In this document: positions 22,531 to 34,253 of the stretch, piece by piece | Position numbering within the stretch: the stretch's first letter is position 1 | How the letters are laid out: each line of letters begins with the position of its first letter | Origin: Taudactylus pleione | Lineage: Eukaryota > Chordata > Amphibia > Anura > Myobatrachidae | Direction of reading: 5' to 3' | DNA: 64,000 nucleotides | Assembly (NCBI GenBank): GCA_031769625.1 | Contig: JAUIMM010000171.1 | Location: forward strand, 2,588,501 to 2,652,500 | Position numbers and translations under genes: made by a program | The notes under the pieces: generated by a model | What the model was told of the DNA's origin: nothing | The model's input: only the letters and a program-made list of their open reading frames with translations | Database searches by the model: none

Positions 22531-22935
22531 ATTATTATCCATTATTTTTATGGCGCCACAAAGGTTCTGCAGCGCCTTACAAATGAGAAAAACAACAAAA
22601 CGGTAGCTTACAGTACAAAACAATGCAGGACAAAGACTTGGTTTATTAACATTGCTGCATCCTTGATCGTAACACTGAAATAAGCAGCACGGCGGCAGCA
22701 GCCAAAGGTTAGGTACCATTGTAGGTAGTATAAGATAAAGTAAGTAAGGGAAAGAAGAAGCACATGAGGGATGAGGGCCCTTCTTGTGATAGAGCACAAT
22801 CTAGAGGGGAGGGGCAGCCAGACGGGTGACACAGTGAGGAAGGAGAATGGTGCAGTGGGTTAGGATGAGAGCTGGAAGGCTTTGAAGAAGTAAGCTTTGA
22901 GAGTTGTTTTGAAGTTTAGTATAGAGGTGGATAGT

Positions 22936-24699
22936 CTAATAGGGAAAGAATTCCAGAAGTAGTGAGTAGCACGGACAAAATCTTGGAGGCGGGAATGTTT
23001 GGAGGTAATCAGTTGGCAAGAGAGACAGCATGCATTTGTAGAGCAAAGTGGGCATGCGGGAGTGTGAGATAAGATCAGAGATGTTAATGGGAGAGGATTG
23101 GGTGAGGGCTTTGTCAGTGATTGTGAGTAGATTATGAAAGGGAAGAGCCAGTGAAGGGCTTGTAGGAGAGGGGAGGCAGATGTAGTACCGTACGTTTGAA
23201 GAGAAAGATGAGCCGAGCAGCAGCACTGAAGACTGATTGGAGTGGTGAAAGATGGGAGTGAGGGAGGCCAAATAGGAGTAGGTTACAGTAGTCCAATCTG
23301 AATATGACCAGTGAGTGGATGAGGGTTTTAGTAACATACAGGGTGAGAAAGGGTCTGATCCTGGAAATATTTTTGAGATGAAAATGGCAGGACTGCGAAA
23401 GGTACTTAATGTTAGGTTTGAAGGTGAGGGAGGAGTCGAGGATATCTCCAAGACAGTGCACTTGGGGGCTTGAGGAGATGGTTGTGCCCCCAATAATGAA
23501 ATTGTGGAAGGTAAGGTTATGCAGGAGGGAGGGAATATGATCATCTTAGTCTTAAGGCGGGTACCCACTACTAGATATACAAATTAGAGAACGATTACGA
23601 CATTGCTGTTGTGCTCTCATTTGTAGATCTAGTGATGTGCCTAGACTGAACGTTCACTTGTTCAGTCCAGGCACATCCATCATCCCCGCACATGCTGAAC
23701 CTGACGGGATTGTCAGGTTGACCAGCATGTACGGGCGATGATGGATGTCGGAAGCAACCAGCATGCACGCGCATCGCTGGTTGCTTCCGACCAAAACATG
23801 CCCGATTTGCAAGCGATTGCATGATAATGACAGTTACCGTGCAATCGCTTGCTAAAATCGCCTAGTGGATACTCCCCTTTAGACATAGCAGAGAGACAGT
23901 TGGAGATATGAGTGAGGAGAGGGGGTGGAGTTCAGATCTGAGTATCATCAGCATAGAGTTTATATTGGCCAAAAGAGCTGATAAGCTGGCCTAGAGTTAA
24001 CGTGTATAAGGAGAATAGTTGGGGTCCCAGAACAGAACCTTGGGGACACATACTGTTAGTGAAAGTGGAGGCGATGTAGAGTCATTAGAGGAGAGGAGTA
24101 GAAACTGTGGTCTAAAGGGTTGGAGGACAGCCAAGAGAGGGCAGTAACCCGCAGACTGAGGGAGTGAAGGATTTGTAGGAGGAGAAAGTGGTCCTCATTG
24201 TTAAAAGCAGCAGAGAGATCGAGAAGAATGAGTAGAACGTAGTGGCCCTTGGATTTGGCAGCAAGGAGGTAATTGCTGACTTTCATGAGGGCAGTTTCAA
24301 TGGAGTGGACGAAAGCCACACTGAAATGGGTTGAGCAGGGAGCTGGAGGAAAGAAAGGCGGTTGTAGCCAATCCGATCAGGGAGTTTGGAGGCAAATGGG
24401 AGGAAAGAGATTGGGTGGTAGTTGGAGAGTGTGTTTGTATCAAGGGTAGGCTTTTTTTTTTTAAGAATGAGGGAGACAAGGGCATGCTTGAATGCAGAGG
24501 GGACAGTGCCTGATGTGAGGGAGGGATTGAAGATTTGGACAAGATGGGAAAAGGCAACAGGAGAAAGGTAGCAGAGGAGACGGGAGGGGATACAGGTGGG
24601 AGGAAATGTCAGAGTTGGTAAGATGGATGGTGAGGGGTGGTCTGGGAAAGGAGGGGGTGGGGTGCAGAGGGTCTGGTGGGTCCAGACGTATGGAGTCAA
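22936..24699 (-). pseudogene. L2-like reverse transcriptase, broken
   Basis: Reading leftward from 24699, the frames give the N-terminal part (NPSLTSGTVPSAFKHALVS, then NYHPISFLPFASKL) and the core (SIETALMKVSNYLLAAKSKG, then VLLILLDLSAAFNNEDH). In the core motif LLDLSAAFDTVDH, the usual D-T is changed. The C-terminal part is FRLDYCNLLLFGLPHSHLSPLQ, broken here as FRLDYCNLL and GLPHSHL, followed by SAAARLI. The frames change several times and a MITE interrupts the gene. The element shares orientation with CAPZA1. Confidence 0.85.
23555..23878. mobile_element. TWA-type foldback MITE inside the LINE
   Basis: The left end aggcgggtacccactacta and right end tagtggatactcccct are imperfect inverted repeats. 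They are flanked by tta at 23552-23554 and 23879-23881. The inner hairpin gaacctgacgggattgtcag / ctgacaatcccg matches the type in the MITE at 20241. Confidence 0.85.
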
Positions 24700-24760
24700 T
24701 TTTATATTTGTGAAGTGGGTGGCAAAGTCAAAGGCAGACAGTGAAGAGGTACTAGCATAT

Positions 24761-25135
24761 CTTCAAACTATACCTCTTATTAGCTCACATTTCCCATAGC
24801 GTCACACCAGGGGGTCAGATTAAAGAAATAATTAAAAAAAAGCTTGCATTTCTTGAATTTAAAATATTAATTCATATTGAAATAACTTTAAAGGGTTCTC
24901 CACCTTCAGTTAACCATTCCCCTTTAAAACACTCAGTGCACTATTATTTTATGGTGCTGTGGATTTTAGCTATGTATATTTATTTTATTACTTTATCATT
25001 TGTTTCCCTTGATGACTACACAAACATGGTCTCTGTATACAGTTACATTCAACACATTATACTTGCCTACTCTACAAGAATGTCCAGTAAACTCCTGAAT
25101 TGCAGCAAGTTCCCCCAAGACAGTAGACCAGCCCA
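24761..25135. other. Intronic DNA without recognisable feature
   Basis: AT-rich; nothing recognised. Confidence 0.5.
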
Positions 25136-25500
25136 TTTCCCCAAAGAAGCAGGCTGTCCAGGGTTTTGTTGACTAAAATCACTGTCAAATGTATAATGTA
25201 CCCTACCACACTGCAAAATGTATTCAGGAATGGTTTGAGGAACATAAAGAGCGCAAGGTGTTGAATTGGCCTCCAAATTTCCCAGACCATCCAAGTCCAA
25301 GCCATGGAGGCCCAATCTCGCAAGTTACAGGAGTTAAATGATCTGCTGCTAACATCTTGGTGCCAGATACCACAGGACACCTTTAGAGGTTTTGTGGAGT
25401 CCATGCCTTTATGGGTCAGAGATGTTTTGGCGGCACAAAGGAGACTACACAATATTAGGCAGGTGGTTTTTAACATTATGGTTAATGTGTGTCCTGGCAC
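25136..25500 (+). pseudogene. Tc1/mariner-like transposase, C-terminal relic
   Basis: The plus-strand frame around 25304-25500 contains LQELNDLLLTSWCQIPQDTF, then FVESMPLWVRDVLAAQR. This resembles the C-terminal end of Tc1-like transposases (LLxxW..IP...F..LVESMPrRv.aVl.A.GG.T.Y). Upstream DNA keeps traces of the 'NWP...PDLNPIE' region but is frameshifted. The 199-aa minus-strand frame at 25072-25671 is antisense to this relic. Confidence 0.65.
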
Positions 25501-26072
25501 TCTCCCCCGCCCCAATGCGCCTCGTCCCCTGTCGCCCTCAACATGTCCCTGTTGCCACGGATGCCGGATGTGACGCAATGTCACATGTTCTTCCCATTGG
25601 AAGCTCCGTGTCCATCGGCAATAAGGACATGTGACTTTAGTGAGTGTTACAGGCGATTGGACGCAGCTCATTGGGGAGGGGGGGTGCCAGCAGTAAATAA
25701 CTTGATGCGGATGTCACTAGAGGTACCAGATCCTACAGACTCTGCTTATGAAAAAGCTGCAGACGACTGGACCTCTTAGAAGAAGAGGAGAATTCATATA
25801 TAAAATGTTATCTCAAGTTTAAATCACTACAAGGTCAGAATTTAAAACATTTTATTATTGTGAAGGCCCCCACCCGGCTACCTCTTGATGTCACCCGGCT
25901 GGAAACATTTTCTGGGGAGAACACTGGGTGTACTATTGCACCTAGAGATATTTTTAAATATATACAATTCACATAAAATGAGAAAAAGTAACCAATGTAT
26001 TCATCCAGTTAGGAGTAAGACAATTACCCTTTGTTTGTAGAATACTGAACACAGACTAGCTAATACCAGTAA
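25501..26072. other. Intronic DNA without recognisable feature
   Basis: Contains a CpG-containing stretch at 25500-25640. No exon or repeat end recognised. Confidence 0.45.
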
Positions 26073-26464
26073 TGCTGGCCATACACGTTACAATTATCGG
26101 GGAGATCCGCCTAATATCGGCGTATCGCCCCGATAATTGTAGCGTGTGGGGGGGCGACCGAGGGTTAAATATTGCTCGGTCGGGCATGCCGGATTGTCCA
26201 GCATGCCCGTTCGATGCGATATTTCCCGGTAAACTGTCGGCCGCATTGGGCAGTGTATGCCCAGCCGCGGCCGACATTTCCTGTGTTCCTTCCTACGGAA
26301 GTTACAGGGAAATGTCTCCTCCCCCTGGGGCGGAGCGCAGATGTTGGGCTATACACTGTGAGAGAAATCTCACAGTGTATGAAGCGACATCTGCGGCTGG
26401 CAGCAGGCCAGATAAAATGTCTGTCGGTCTGACAGGCATTTTATCTGGCCGTGTATGCCCAGCA
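26073..26464. mobile_element. TWA-type foldback MITE with nested hairpins
   Basis: The left end tgctggccatacacg and right end cgtgtatgcccagca match at 14 of 15 positions, with taa on both sides. Inside are further hairpins: tacactgtgag / ctcacagtgta at 26351-26380, and ggccagataaaatgtctgtc / gacaggcattttatctggcc at 26408-26452. No coding capacity. Confidence 0.88.
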
Positions 26465-27831
26465 TAAGGAAACAGAAAAAGAACTCAACAAAAAGGTCTG
26501 AACATACAAATAAATCATAAACTTGAACTTTTAATCAAACATGGTTAAAATTGGAGGCTTACAATAAATGATATAAACATTCTGAACATTGCAAGGTATG
26601 TGAACACAAACTAGGTGTACTTGGGTCACAGGTAGAAACAGAGATAAACTAGGAATGTGTATTTGCTAAAAGTGCATTCCTAGTTTTATCATTGTATCAC
26701 TTCAGTGTAAGTTATGCACAATTCTGCTGAAACTGACCCTTCAGTACAAGAGACAAAGATCCGATCAGCCAATAATTACATGACCTATCCAATAATTGTA
26801 GTGTGTATGCAGGAGAGTTAGCCGCTAAATGGCTTCAAACGCTTCTACCACGGTCAGACGGGGAGGTCGCGATCTGATGTGCTGCACACAGTAACTTGCT
26901 CCCAACCCCATTGAAGACATCTGCAGATGGGTACAGCGTTGATCGGATCTGCCGAAGTTATGTGCAGATGAGTACCTAGCATTACATCAAGTAGAGATTG
27001 AGTTGAAACTTCTTTGCAAAACCAGTGAAAATCAGTTTTCCTTATAAACACACAGAGTAAGCAGTCAAGGCCCTTTGCAGCACACCCAGATTTCCCCAGC
27101 CGCATCCAAGATGCTCATTTAAAACATAATCAACCTACTTACAAATTTGGAGTACTTGTACTGCCAAGCAATATACATATTTTCTTGTAATTTCTAGTTT
27201 ATTACACTTTGGGAGAAAAAGTAGTTTTCCACCTCCTGTGTATATAAAAATAGCTATATTTAGTTTTAATCTAGTCTATCAAACACACATAAAAATTATA
27301 TTTAAAAGAAGGGCTTGTGACAGCTCCTTTGCTAACATATTGAAGCAAGCTGAGGGCAGTGATTAAAAAGGTCTACGCAGCTATACAATATATACATACA
27401 GTTATAAGGAACTATTTGAATGTTTATAGAGCAGACATTACACAATGGGGAGCAGCCAAAAGGAACCACATCCTTTAATAAGGAGGCTGGGCGATGAAGT
27501 CTTAACAATTAAAACCACTGTCAGGAGAAAATACACAACATGTGTAACGTTTCAGCTGTGACAATGCAGACTGTTAGTTTAGTAAAGTAACCAGGTCTAA
27601 GTCTTCATATCTCTGCCTTATGCAGATTTACTATGCAGTTTGGCCTGTATGCTGTCTAGTTATTCTGCAATATCCGATAGAGCATTTCTCAACGTGCACA
27701 TTACTCGAACACAGGACAAATTCTCATCCAAGAGAAGACATCCTCTTTAAGTGTTGACTTGTAGACAATAAAACAGCTGCTTAACATTCCTGTAGTAAAT
27801 GGTCTGTAAAAACTCAGACTATGGTCTACTG
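26465..27831. other. Intronic DNA without recognisable feature
   Basis: About 1.4 kb. A diverged MITE-like patch ('cagccaataatt', 'gtagtgtgtatgcagg') lies at 26765-26960. No exon of CAPZA1 was found here on the minus strand. Confidence 0.45.
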
Positions 27832-28000
27832 CAGGGGTAGCCAACCCCGGTCCTCGAGAGCTACCAATAGTGCATGTTTTCCAAGTCCCCTCACAGAACA
27901 TAAGAGAAATAATTAGCTCCACCTGTGGATCTTTACAAATGTGTCAGTGAGTAAAAACTACACGTGCGCCTGCTGGGTGACCTGGAAGACCTACTATAAC
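27832..28000. mobile_element. hAT (Charlie-like) fragment
   Basis: It begins gcaggggtagccaaccccgg followed by 'tcctcgagagctacc', the typical start of a non-autonomous hAT element. It continues with 'ttagctccacctgtggat'. No matching right end was found, so it is truncated. Confidence 0.5.
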
Positions 28001-28242
28001 TCATTAGGTCAACCAATGTGTTAAAAATAGTTGCTTATATCCACTATAACTAATTAGCATGACTTGCAATCACCTTACCATGATATTGGGAATACATCAA
28101 AAATAAAATTCATTGGATCTGTGAATTTTATTTTACATGGAGATAGTTTTAGTATCACAATCAAATGGGTGGTAAACTCACATTACTGGGCTTCTGTTAC
28201 TATTTAGATGTAGGGATTGGGTACATGTTATCTTATCCCTAA

Positions 28243-28647
28243 AGGTGGGTACACACTAAACATATCTGCAGATCGAGTGATCTGCATATATATCTGCAGA
28301 TGATGGTTGTTCATACACACTGAATGGCCATCATCTGTGTCCCGCCCCCCCTTCCCACGGCTGCCCCTCTGTGTGTACAGGCAACACACCTGCCGATGGA
28401 CAGATATGTCTGCAGACATATCTGCCCATCGGCTGTGCAGCACAGGCAATGCAATAGGTCGATGAACGGCGACGTTCACCGACATATCGCGGGTACACAC
28501 TGGCCGACGGGCAGCAGATATATTGACCGATCAATTGATCGGCCAATATATCTGTCAGTGTGTACCCAGCAATTGATCGGCCAATATATCTGTCAGTGTG
28601 TACCCAGCAATTGATCGGCCAATATATCTGTCAGTGTGTACCCAGCA
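28243..28647. mobile_element. TWA-type foldback MITE with triplicated end
   Basis: The left end aggtgggtacacact and right end gtgtgtacccagca are inverted repeats flanked by taa (28240-28242 and 28648-28650). The arms carry 'gatatgtctgcagacatatc' palindromes. The last 38 bp are present three times in tandem (28532-28645). Confidence 0.85.
28532..28645. repeat. Three identical 38-bp tandem units at a MITE end
   Basis: Units start at 28532, 28570 and 28608, begin caattgatcggccaatatat and end gtgtgtacccag. I see no difference between the three copies. Each unit includes the terminal part of the MITE. Confidence 0.95.
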
Positions 28648-28650
28648 TAA

Positions 28651-29459
28651 CCCTTTAAAATTGCTTACTTCTTCCCAGGAGTTGGCTGAGCTGATATACT
28701 GTGTACTACTACAAGTAATTGACACTTGTACCTAGGCCTTTCCTACTGAAATACATACATTTTCTAATAACAGCTTTACATTGAGCTGTGTGTGTAGGCA
28801 AAAGGTGGCAATACACTCACACCACTACGATTCCCAGTATAATGGTCAATTGGTCTGATATTGCTCTGTGTAGTCTATCCCCACAAAAATAGCTCAATTT
28901 TCAAAAGTGATTGCATCAGATCACTATTGTGAATAGCCTTAAAATGCACATATAAATATAACTATAATCTTGTTAGGTCAAATTGGGAAGTTAATGATCT
29001 GTATGTGACTATTATGAATTAATGTCCATCGACACTAATTTTTTATCTTCCAATTATTTTCAATGAAAATAAATCTTATTTAAATTCAAGACATCTCCAT
29101 GAAAAATGACCTGGATAATGCTATATTTTGGCTCCTCTACCATTAATAACCTAAGGGACGAATTCACAGTACATTAATGTGCACTTAGAAGGATAAATCA
29201 AGTGCTTTCAAGATACACAATTAGAAAAGGCAATTCGCAGGTATCAGTCGCACATTAATTCTGCAGAAGTGCATGAAAGAGTTGGGAACTCATCCTGAAC
29301 CCCCAAAAAGTGGCAAATAAGATAGCAGAAAAGTGTAGAAGGCTGTTAATTGCCAGAAACAAAGTCTTGGAGGCAGTCAAATGGTTGATTTTTGCAACGT
29401 CTATAAATTATGGAAAAATGATAGAAAGCAAGTGTATTTCAGAAAAAAAAGTTGTTTGC
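28651..29459. other. Intronic DNA without recognisable feature
   Basis: AT-rich; nothing recognised. Confidence 0.5.
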
Positions 29460-30005
29460 GGGCCTGATTTATTACAGAACGTAACTGCAAATATGCACGT
29501 ATAAGGCCGATTGTTGCGCTCTGCGCATGCATCGCAATGCGCGTGCTCGAAGGGCTCACTGCGATCACACTGCAATTGCAGTGTTTACACAGACCCATCA
29601 CAGAGTGATTGACAGGAAGTGACCTTTTGGGTGTGGTGATGGGTGGTGGTCAGCAAAACACATACGTCTGTCAGTGCATTTGAATGCCGTTACAGGGGCG
29701 TGCATAAATTAGCCACTGCAATGATCTACGCAGCTTGAGCTTCCACTGCGTGCGACGAGGTTAGCAATTTGTAAGTAGGCTCAGACCCTGTGCAACTGTG
29801 CGTGGGGCTGCGATGGTACTCGATGTTACCAATGGTTTTGCTTTTTGCTAAATATTACGGATGTTAGTAAGGGGATGTGGGCGTCCTTGTGTTAGGCTGC
29901 GACAGCATTGCAACTGCAAATATTAGCATATTTTCTATTTTCTCAGTGGACATGCGTGCATAATTGAAGCTGCGATCGCAATAGCGATCCGTAATGAATC
30001 AGGCC
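29460..30005. mobile_element. Foldback MITE with 'gggcctgatt' ends
   Basis: The left end gggcctgatttattac and right end gtaatgaatcaggccc are inverted repeats. Inner 'gcgatcg', 'gcatgcgc' and 'gcaattgca' blocks occur in both arms. It is related in its ends to the element at 9201-9799. Confidence 0.75.
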
Positions 30006-30989
30006 CAATGTTCTATAATTTTCACCTACAGATATGTCCGTCCTCATATATCCTCCCTCCGTTATGAGTCGCATTACACAGGACGCATAAGAGCAACTGG
30101 TTCCTGTGTGACTCGGCCACACAACGCGTAATTTTCGCCGCAAAATGCGATGCAAATAAGACATGCAAACAGACTCTGCTGATTAAAATGATAGGCGGTA
30201 TGTGTATGTTCTGTGTGCAGGCGAGTCTAATATCATCATAGCGGAAAGTGATACAGAAAACAGCCGCTGACGCTAACGTAGCATTTCATGTACAGGTACA
30301 GCTGCACATACACATACTTATTTGCATCACATTGTGAATAAGCCATTTGTGGTGAATAAGATGTACAAAGACGTTCAACATTAGTAAAATCTCATGGGAC
30401 TAGGCACGCCTAGGGCGGCTGTTTAACACGACTGCAGCAGCAACAACAATGGAGGACGCATCTGTAGTCTGTCCACTTAAATCGGCACTACCATCTAACC
30501 AAAATACTTTTCTTAGGTTTTCCCCCTTTAGCCGCAGCTCACGGGTGGTTACATAAAATGACCGTTAAGAGGGGAGTGAGCAGGGGAACCATTTACAAGC
30601 TGCAATCTCTTGATTTTGGTTAGTGTTTGGTCCTACTACTCAAGAATTCACTGTTGACCCATGAAAGGAAACATTTACACATTTTTAGTTATATTTAATA
30701 AAAAATATAACAATGATGTGCAAAATGAGCAGTGCCCCCCGTGAACGACTAATACTGTGGATGAAGTAGCAGCACACCAGCAGGAGCTCAGCAAGTTTCT
30801 ATATTTAATCCATGCATTTTAAATTCAGAGGGGGAAGTAAAAAAAAATCTGGTCACCAGATTGCTATGGTGGCTACAAGTAGCTCCCAGTTCTCCCGCTC
30901 ACTCCTCTGTATCTTTTCTGTCCCCGCCACAGGCATTGAATGCCTAGGACAATTGTGGTCACTATCAGACTGTCACTCACATACAGCAC
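30006..30989. other. Repeat fragments and intronic DNA
   Basis: At 30025-30350 a diverged repeat ('gatatgtccgtcctcatata', 'cgctgacgctaacg') resembles 49635-49790 in general form. Nothing recognised at 30350-30989. Confidence 0.35.
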
Positions 30990-31094
30990 CGGTCACATAC
31001 ATATCGCAGGTACACACCTACCGACACACTCGCAATATATCAGCAAATCGATTGAACGGCCGATATGTCGCCCAGTGTGTACCCAGCTTTAGCC
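30990..31094. mobile_element. Fragment of a TWA-type MITE
   Basis: It contains 'cgcaggtacacacctaccga' and ends 'cccagtgtgtacccagcttta', matching the right end of the family at 28243-28647. The left end is missing or diverged. Confidence 0.5.
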
Positions 31095-31305
31095 CTGCAA
31101 AAGAAAAATCAAAGTATCTTCTTGTCTGCGCTAGCGTGAACACTAGTAATCTGAGTCTACAGTGCACACAGGCTCACCATCCCTGGACAACTGAAGGTGG
31201 GAAATACATCATGATCTTCTAAATTTCTATTTCTGCTCTGACATGTCAGAATTTGGCATATATAACAGATCCATTCTACCTTTTACCTACAAGTTCAGGC
31301 TGTCA

Positions 31306-31650
31306 GGGGTGATAATGGTGATTCAGCGCGATGCTGAATAGCGCCGTGCTGTTTGCTTAGTCGGCAAGTGGTTAAGTCGGAGAATGCCAGTACTCGCGAC
31401 TTAACCTGGGTGTTTAGTCGTGAGAACCGGTAATCTCCGACTAAAGTACCGCCCGCGTGGTTGTCATCGTAACTCTAAGCAGGAAAACGACAGCGGGGCT
31501 GGCACTTTAGTCGGATTTCTCCTCGCATCCCCAGGGGGTGCAAGAAAAAATCCTTAAGTCCGACCAAACAGCGTGGTGAATTGAATAGCTCCGGGAGCTC
31601 CCTACCGAGGCTATTCAGTATCGAACTGAATTGAATCGCCCCCAATAATA
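31306..31650. mobile_element. Foldback MITE related to 3730-4046
   Basis: Left arm 'gattcagcgcgatgctgaatagcg'-type and right arm 'cgaactgaattgaatcgccccc'; internal 'tagtcgga' / 'tccgacta' blocks are inverted. It shares the 'gaatagctccgggagctc' block with 3960-4010. Confidence 0.55.
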
Positions 31651-32747
31651 GATACACCATGTGCAATAACCAGGACAATCAGCAAATTCTTGGCTGGTTG
31701 GTCCGATTACTGTACAGTGGGGGAAATGTATGTTGGGGCAATAGGGGGCAAAATGGTAACGGTGTACATTAAGTGGTGCAGTTACCACTTCCCTACATGG
31801 AATAATGCACCCATCATTAACGGTGCTCTTATCTTCAAGATAGGAGCACCAATATGCAGACAGATGTATGATTGGTCAGTGGCACGGACCATTCCAACAG
31901 CTGCAGCTGTCGTTGCCATATGCATAGCTCTGTCCCTGGCTGTCAGTTGCAACAGCCAGGGATTGAGCATACAAAAAAAAAAAAAAAAAGACGAAATAAA
32001 GTTTTTTTAGTATTAGCTGTCGGTGGCCGTTGGGAGCAATTAGATCGGCTTATGCAAGCGCCGGTCAGTGACAAGTGCCTCGCCAAAAGAGGGAGACTGA
32101 GAATCGCCATACAGGTGCATTAACACTCTCCCTATTCGGAGAAAGTTCTTTTAATACATGTGGCTGTAAAGAGAACCGGCTTCACCGAGATCCGGCGGTG
32201 AAGCGGGTCGACACAACGTCCGGAGCCGTCCACATCATACATCTCTCCAAATGTATAAACACAGAGTTGACTGTCATTCATAAACCAGACAGCTTGGCTC
32301 CAGACATTAAGTGTTCTGCAAGACATTCATTGGTCCCAACAAACTGATGTCGTGCAGCAAATACAGTGTGTACCGGCATCTGACAAATTACATAAAAAAC
32401 ACCTCAGCGATCATTAGGGAAATGTATCTCTTCAAGGAACGATAATTGCATAGTATGCATACTGCAAATCGGATGTTCTATGGATCATTTTGGATAGATA
32501 GACATAAAAAGTAAGCCTTATAGAGATTCGGGTTTCTTTTTCTGGCTTCTAGTCTATAATTAGAAGAAACCCAAGGAGTGGACACACACACAGATAGAAA
32601 AACTGTCAGCTTCTAAAAGTGAACACGTAGCACACATCAATACAGTAACCCTTTAGCCATAGCTTTAAACGAGAACGTATGACAAACAAGTTGTGGCTTG
32701 CTACAAAAGCTTTCAACAAATTTAAAAGACCAAATCTGTTACAGTTA
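31651..32747. repeat. Repeat-derived stretch, then intronic DNA
   Basis: The stretch 31715-31990 resembles the element at 57427-57893 in organisation ('gggggaaatgtatg', 'cagctgcagctgtcgttg', and 'taacggtgctcttatcttcaagataggagcacc' as a hairpin split near 31820). An A-run lies at 31972-31989. Nothing recognised from 32130 to 32747. Confidence 0.35.
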
Positions 32748-33070
32748 AGGTGCCCATACACGGTGCGATAAAGCAGCCGATCAGACGGATTGGTACGATA
32801 TACATGCTATATCGTACAGTGTGTGGCCATGATATCAGATAGTGCACGCACCCGTGGGGTCGTACATCGCACCTCCATATCTTACTGCAAGTTCAGTTGA
32901 TCTGAGGTTGCGATCCATTACAGTGCTATGCGGGTGTGTGTGTGGGGGGGGTGCTGGCATATAGGGCGGTCGACCACTCGATCGCACAGTGTGTGGGGAC
33001 TGCCCTATATGTCGGCCGTGTGATCCACAGTCACGTCGCAAGGTGCAAATTGCACTGTGTATGGCCGGCT
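32748..33070. mobile_element. TWA-type foldback MITE
   Basis: The left end aggtgcccatacacgg and right end ctgtgtatggccggct are inverted repeats, flanked by tta on both sides (32745-32747, 33071-33073). The inner 'cgatatacatgctatatcg' and 'cacagtgtgtgg' blocks fold back. No coding capacity. Confidence 0.88.
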
Positions 33071-33289
33071 TTACAGAGAAACTACAACCACCTATATTAG
33101 GAGTTACAAGTGCTTTTAGGACATAAATAAAAGCTTCACAGCAAATACAAATCAACACCACAAAACACCTATTTAACAAATTGAATGCAGACCTAAGGAG
33201 CTGCATCATAACTGTATACAGTATATCAAACCAAGGACGATATGGATTTCATACTGGAAAAAGTAAAGTCGATGAGAGATTACATAAAG

Positions 33290-33510
33290 GGGAATTCAAT
33301 TCAAAGGCTGCGATGTACCATTTTGAAATGGCATGTCACCCATCCACATGACAAGTTTTGCCGCATACCCCATAGAGATAAGAAGCCGTGCAAGGTTGGC
33401 AGTACTGTTACTTTCCAATGTAAACATTAGAACATTGTGGTGATGCACGGCGGCACATCACCAATAGTTACATCCCCCCTCTCCCATTGTGTTAGTGTAC
33501 TGATGACTTC
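33290..33510. mobile_element. Fragment of the 'ggggaattcaatt' MITE family
   Basis: It starts ggggaattcaattcaaagg and carries 'gcatgtcacccatccacatgacaagttttgccgcat' in pieces comparable with 21230-21310. A clear right end was not found. Confidence 0.5.
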
Positions 33511-33516
33511 AGTTAA

Positions 33517-33683
33517 ATGGTCTATTTACGAAGCCTTGGATAGAGATAAAGTTAATGGAGATAAAGTAACAGCCAAAAGGCTCCTGTCATGTCACAGGCT
33601 GAGTTTGAAAAATGTTAGAAGCTGGTTGGTACTTTATCTCTGTCCACTTGATCTCCATCCAAGGCTTAGTAAATAGATCCATA
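33517..33683. mobile_element. Foldback MITE, 167 bp
   Basis: The left end ggtctatttacgaagccttg continues to 'gatagagataaag'. The right end is its complement, from 'ctttatctc' through 'atccaaggcttagtaaatag'. The arms contain further complementary blocks. No coding capacity. Confidence 0.8.
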
Positions 33684-34214
33684 AGTGAGGGAATGTCACT
33701 CCTACACATGATATTGGCCAACACAAGCAGACAGATAAAAGGAGGTGGCAGTGGACTTTGTGAATGAATTTCATACCAAACGCTGGTTCTGAATCAATAG
33801 TTCAGGTTTTTTACATAAATGTATATACATAAAACAACTGAAACTACTGTGTAACCCAGACACTGACAGCTTCACAGGGGTCTCTCCAGTGAATGTCGAA
33901 CAACAAATCCCAGCATGCCGTGGCTGACAGGACAAACTGGTACTTGTAGTCCCAAGCCGGCTAGAGAGCACACGCCTGCTACAGACATTAGCACGGGACT
34001 GTCTATATGAAAGTTATGTCTTTATGTGATTTGCGAAGGAGAAGTGTTACCAAGCTGAGTGCCAGGCCCATGTACTGCCCAGCGCTTCAGCAGTGACGGG
34101 TTTTAGGGCGCAGGGTGACGAGGACGACTCTGCTGTAACACCCCAGGACCATAGGGCCCCATAACAGACTGCACCCACACAGCTCCATGATATACCAGCC
34201 CCGCGCCTGCCTAC
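33684..34214. other. 5' part of CAPZA1 intron 1
   Basis: It contains a short repeat fragment 'aaatcccagcatgccgtgg' near 33903. The CAPZA1 donor site lies at its right end (GT complement at 34213-34214). Confidence 0.5.
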
Positions 34215-34253
34215 CTTCTCATCCTCAGACACCCGATCCTCATAGTCAGCCAT
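34215..34253 (-). CDS. CAPZA1: F-actin capping protein alpha-1 subunit, coding exon 1
   Basis: Thirteen codons read MADYEDRVSEDEK on the minus strand and stop exactly at a GTAGGC donor. Vertebrate CAPZA genes have a first coding exon of this size starting MAD...S.EEK. The RVS segment is closer to CAPZA1 (MADFDDRVSDEEK) than to CAPZA2 (MADLEEQLSDEEK). The protein forms a heterodimer with CAPZB and caps actin filament barbed ends. Exon 2 (expected VRIAAKF...) was not found by eye in the 34 kb to the left, so intron 1 probably exceeds the window. The ATG is the first in frame; the frame upstream stays open only from a GTG. Head-to-head placement with ST7L matches the human 1p13 arrangement and supports the assignment. 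Confidence 0.88.

Larger units (their letters stand above)
22531..24760 (-). mobile_element. L2-like LINE, 5'-truncated
   Basis: On the minus strand the 3' end at about 22590-22531 reads gtaaggcgctgcagaacct, then 'tggcgccataaaaataatgg' and an 'ataataat' tail, the common 3' end of L2-type LINEs in frogs. Upstream lie reverse transcriptase remains at 22936-24699. A TWA-type MITE has inserted at 23555-23878. The left (5') end is truncated near 24760. Confidence 0.85.

Noticed and set aside
25072..25671. 199-aa minus-strand open frame
   Set aside because: Antisense to the Tc1-like transposase relic. No recognised domain or splice support.
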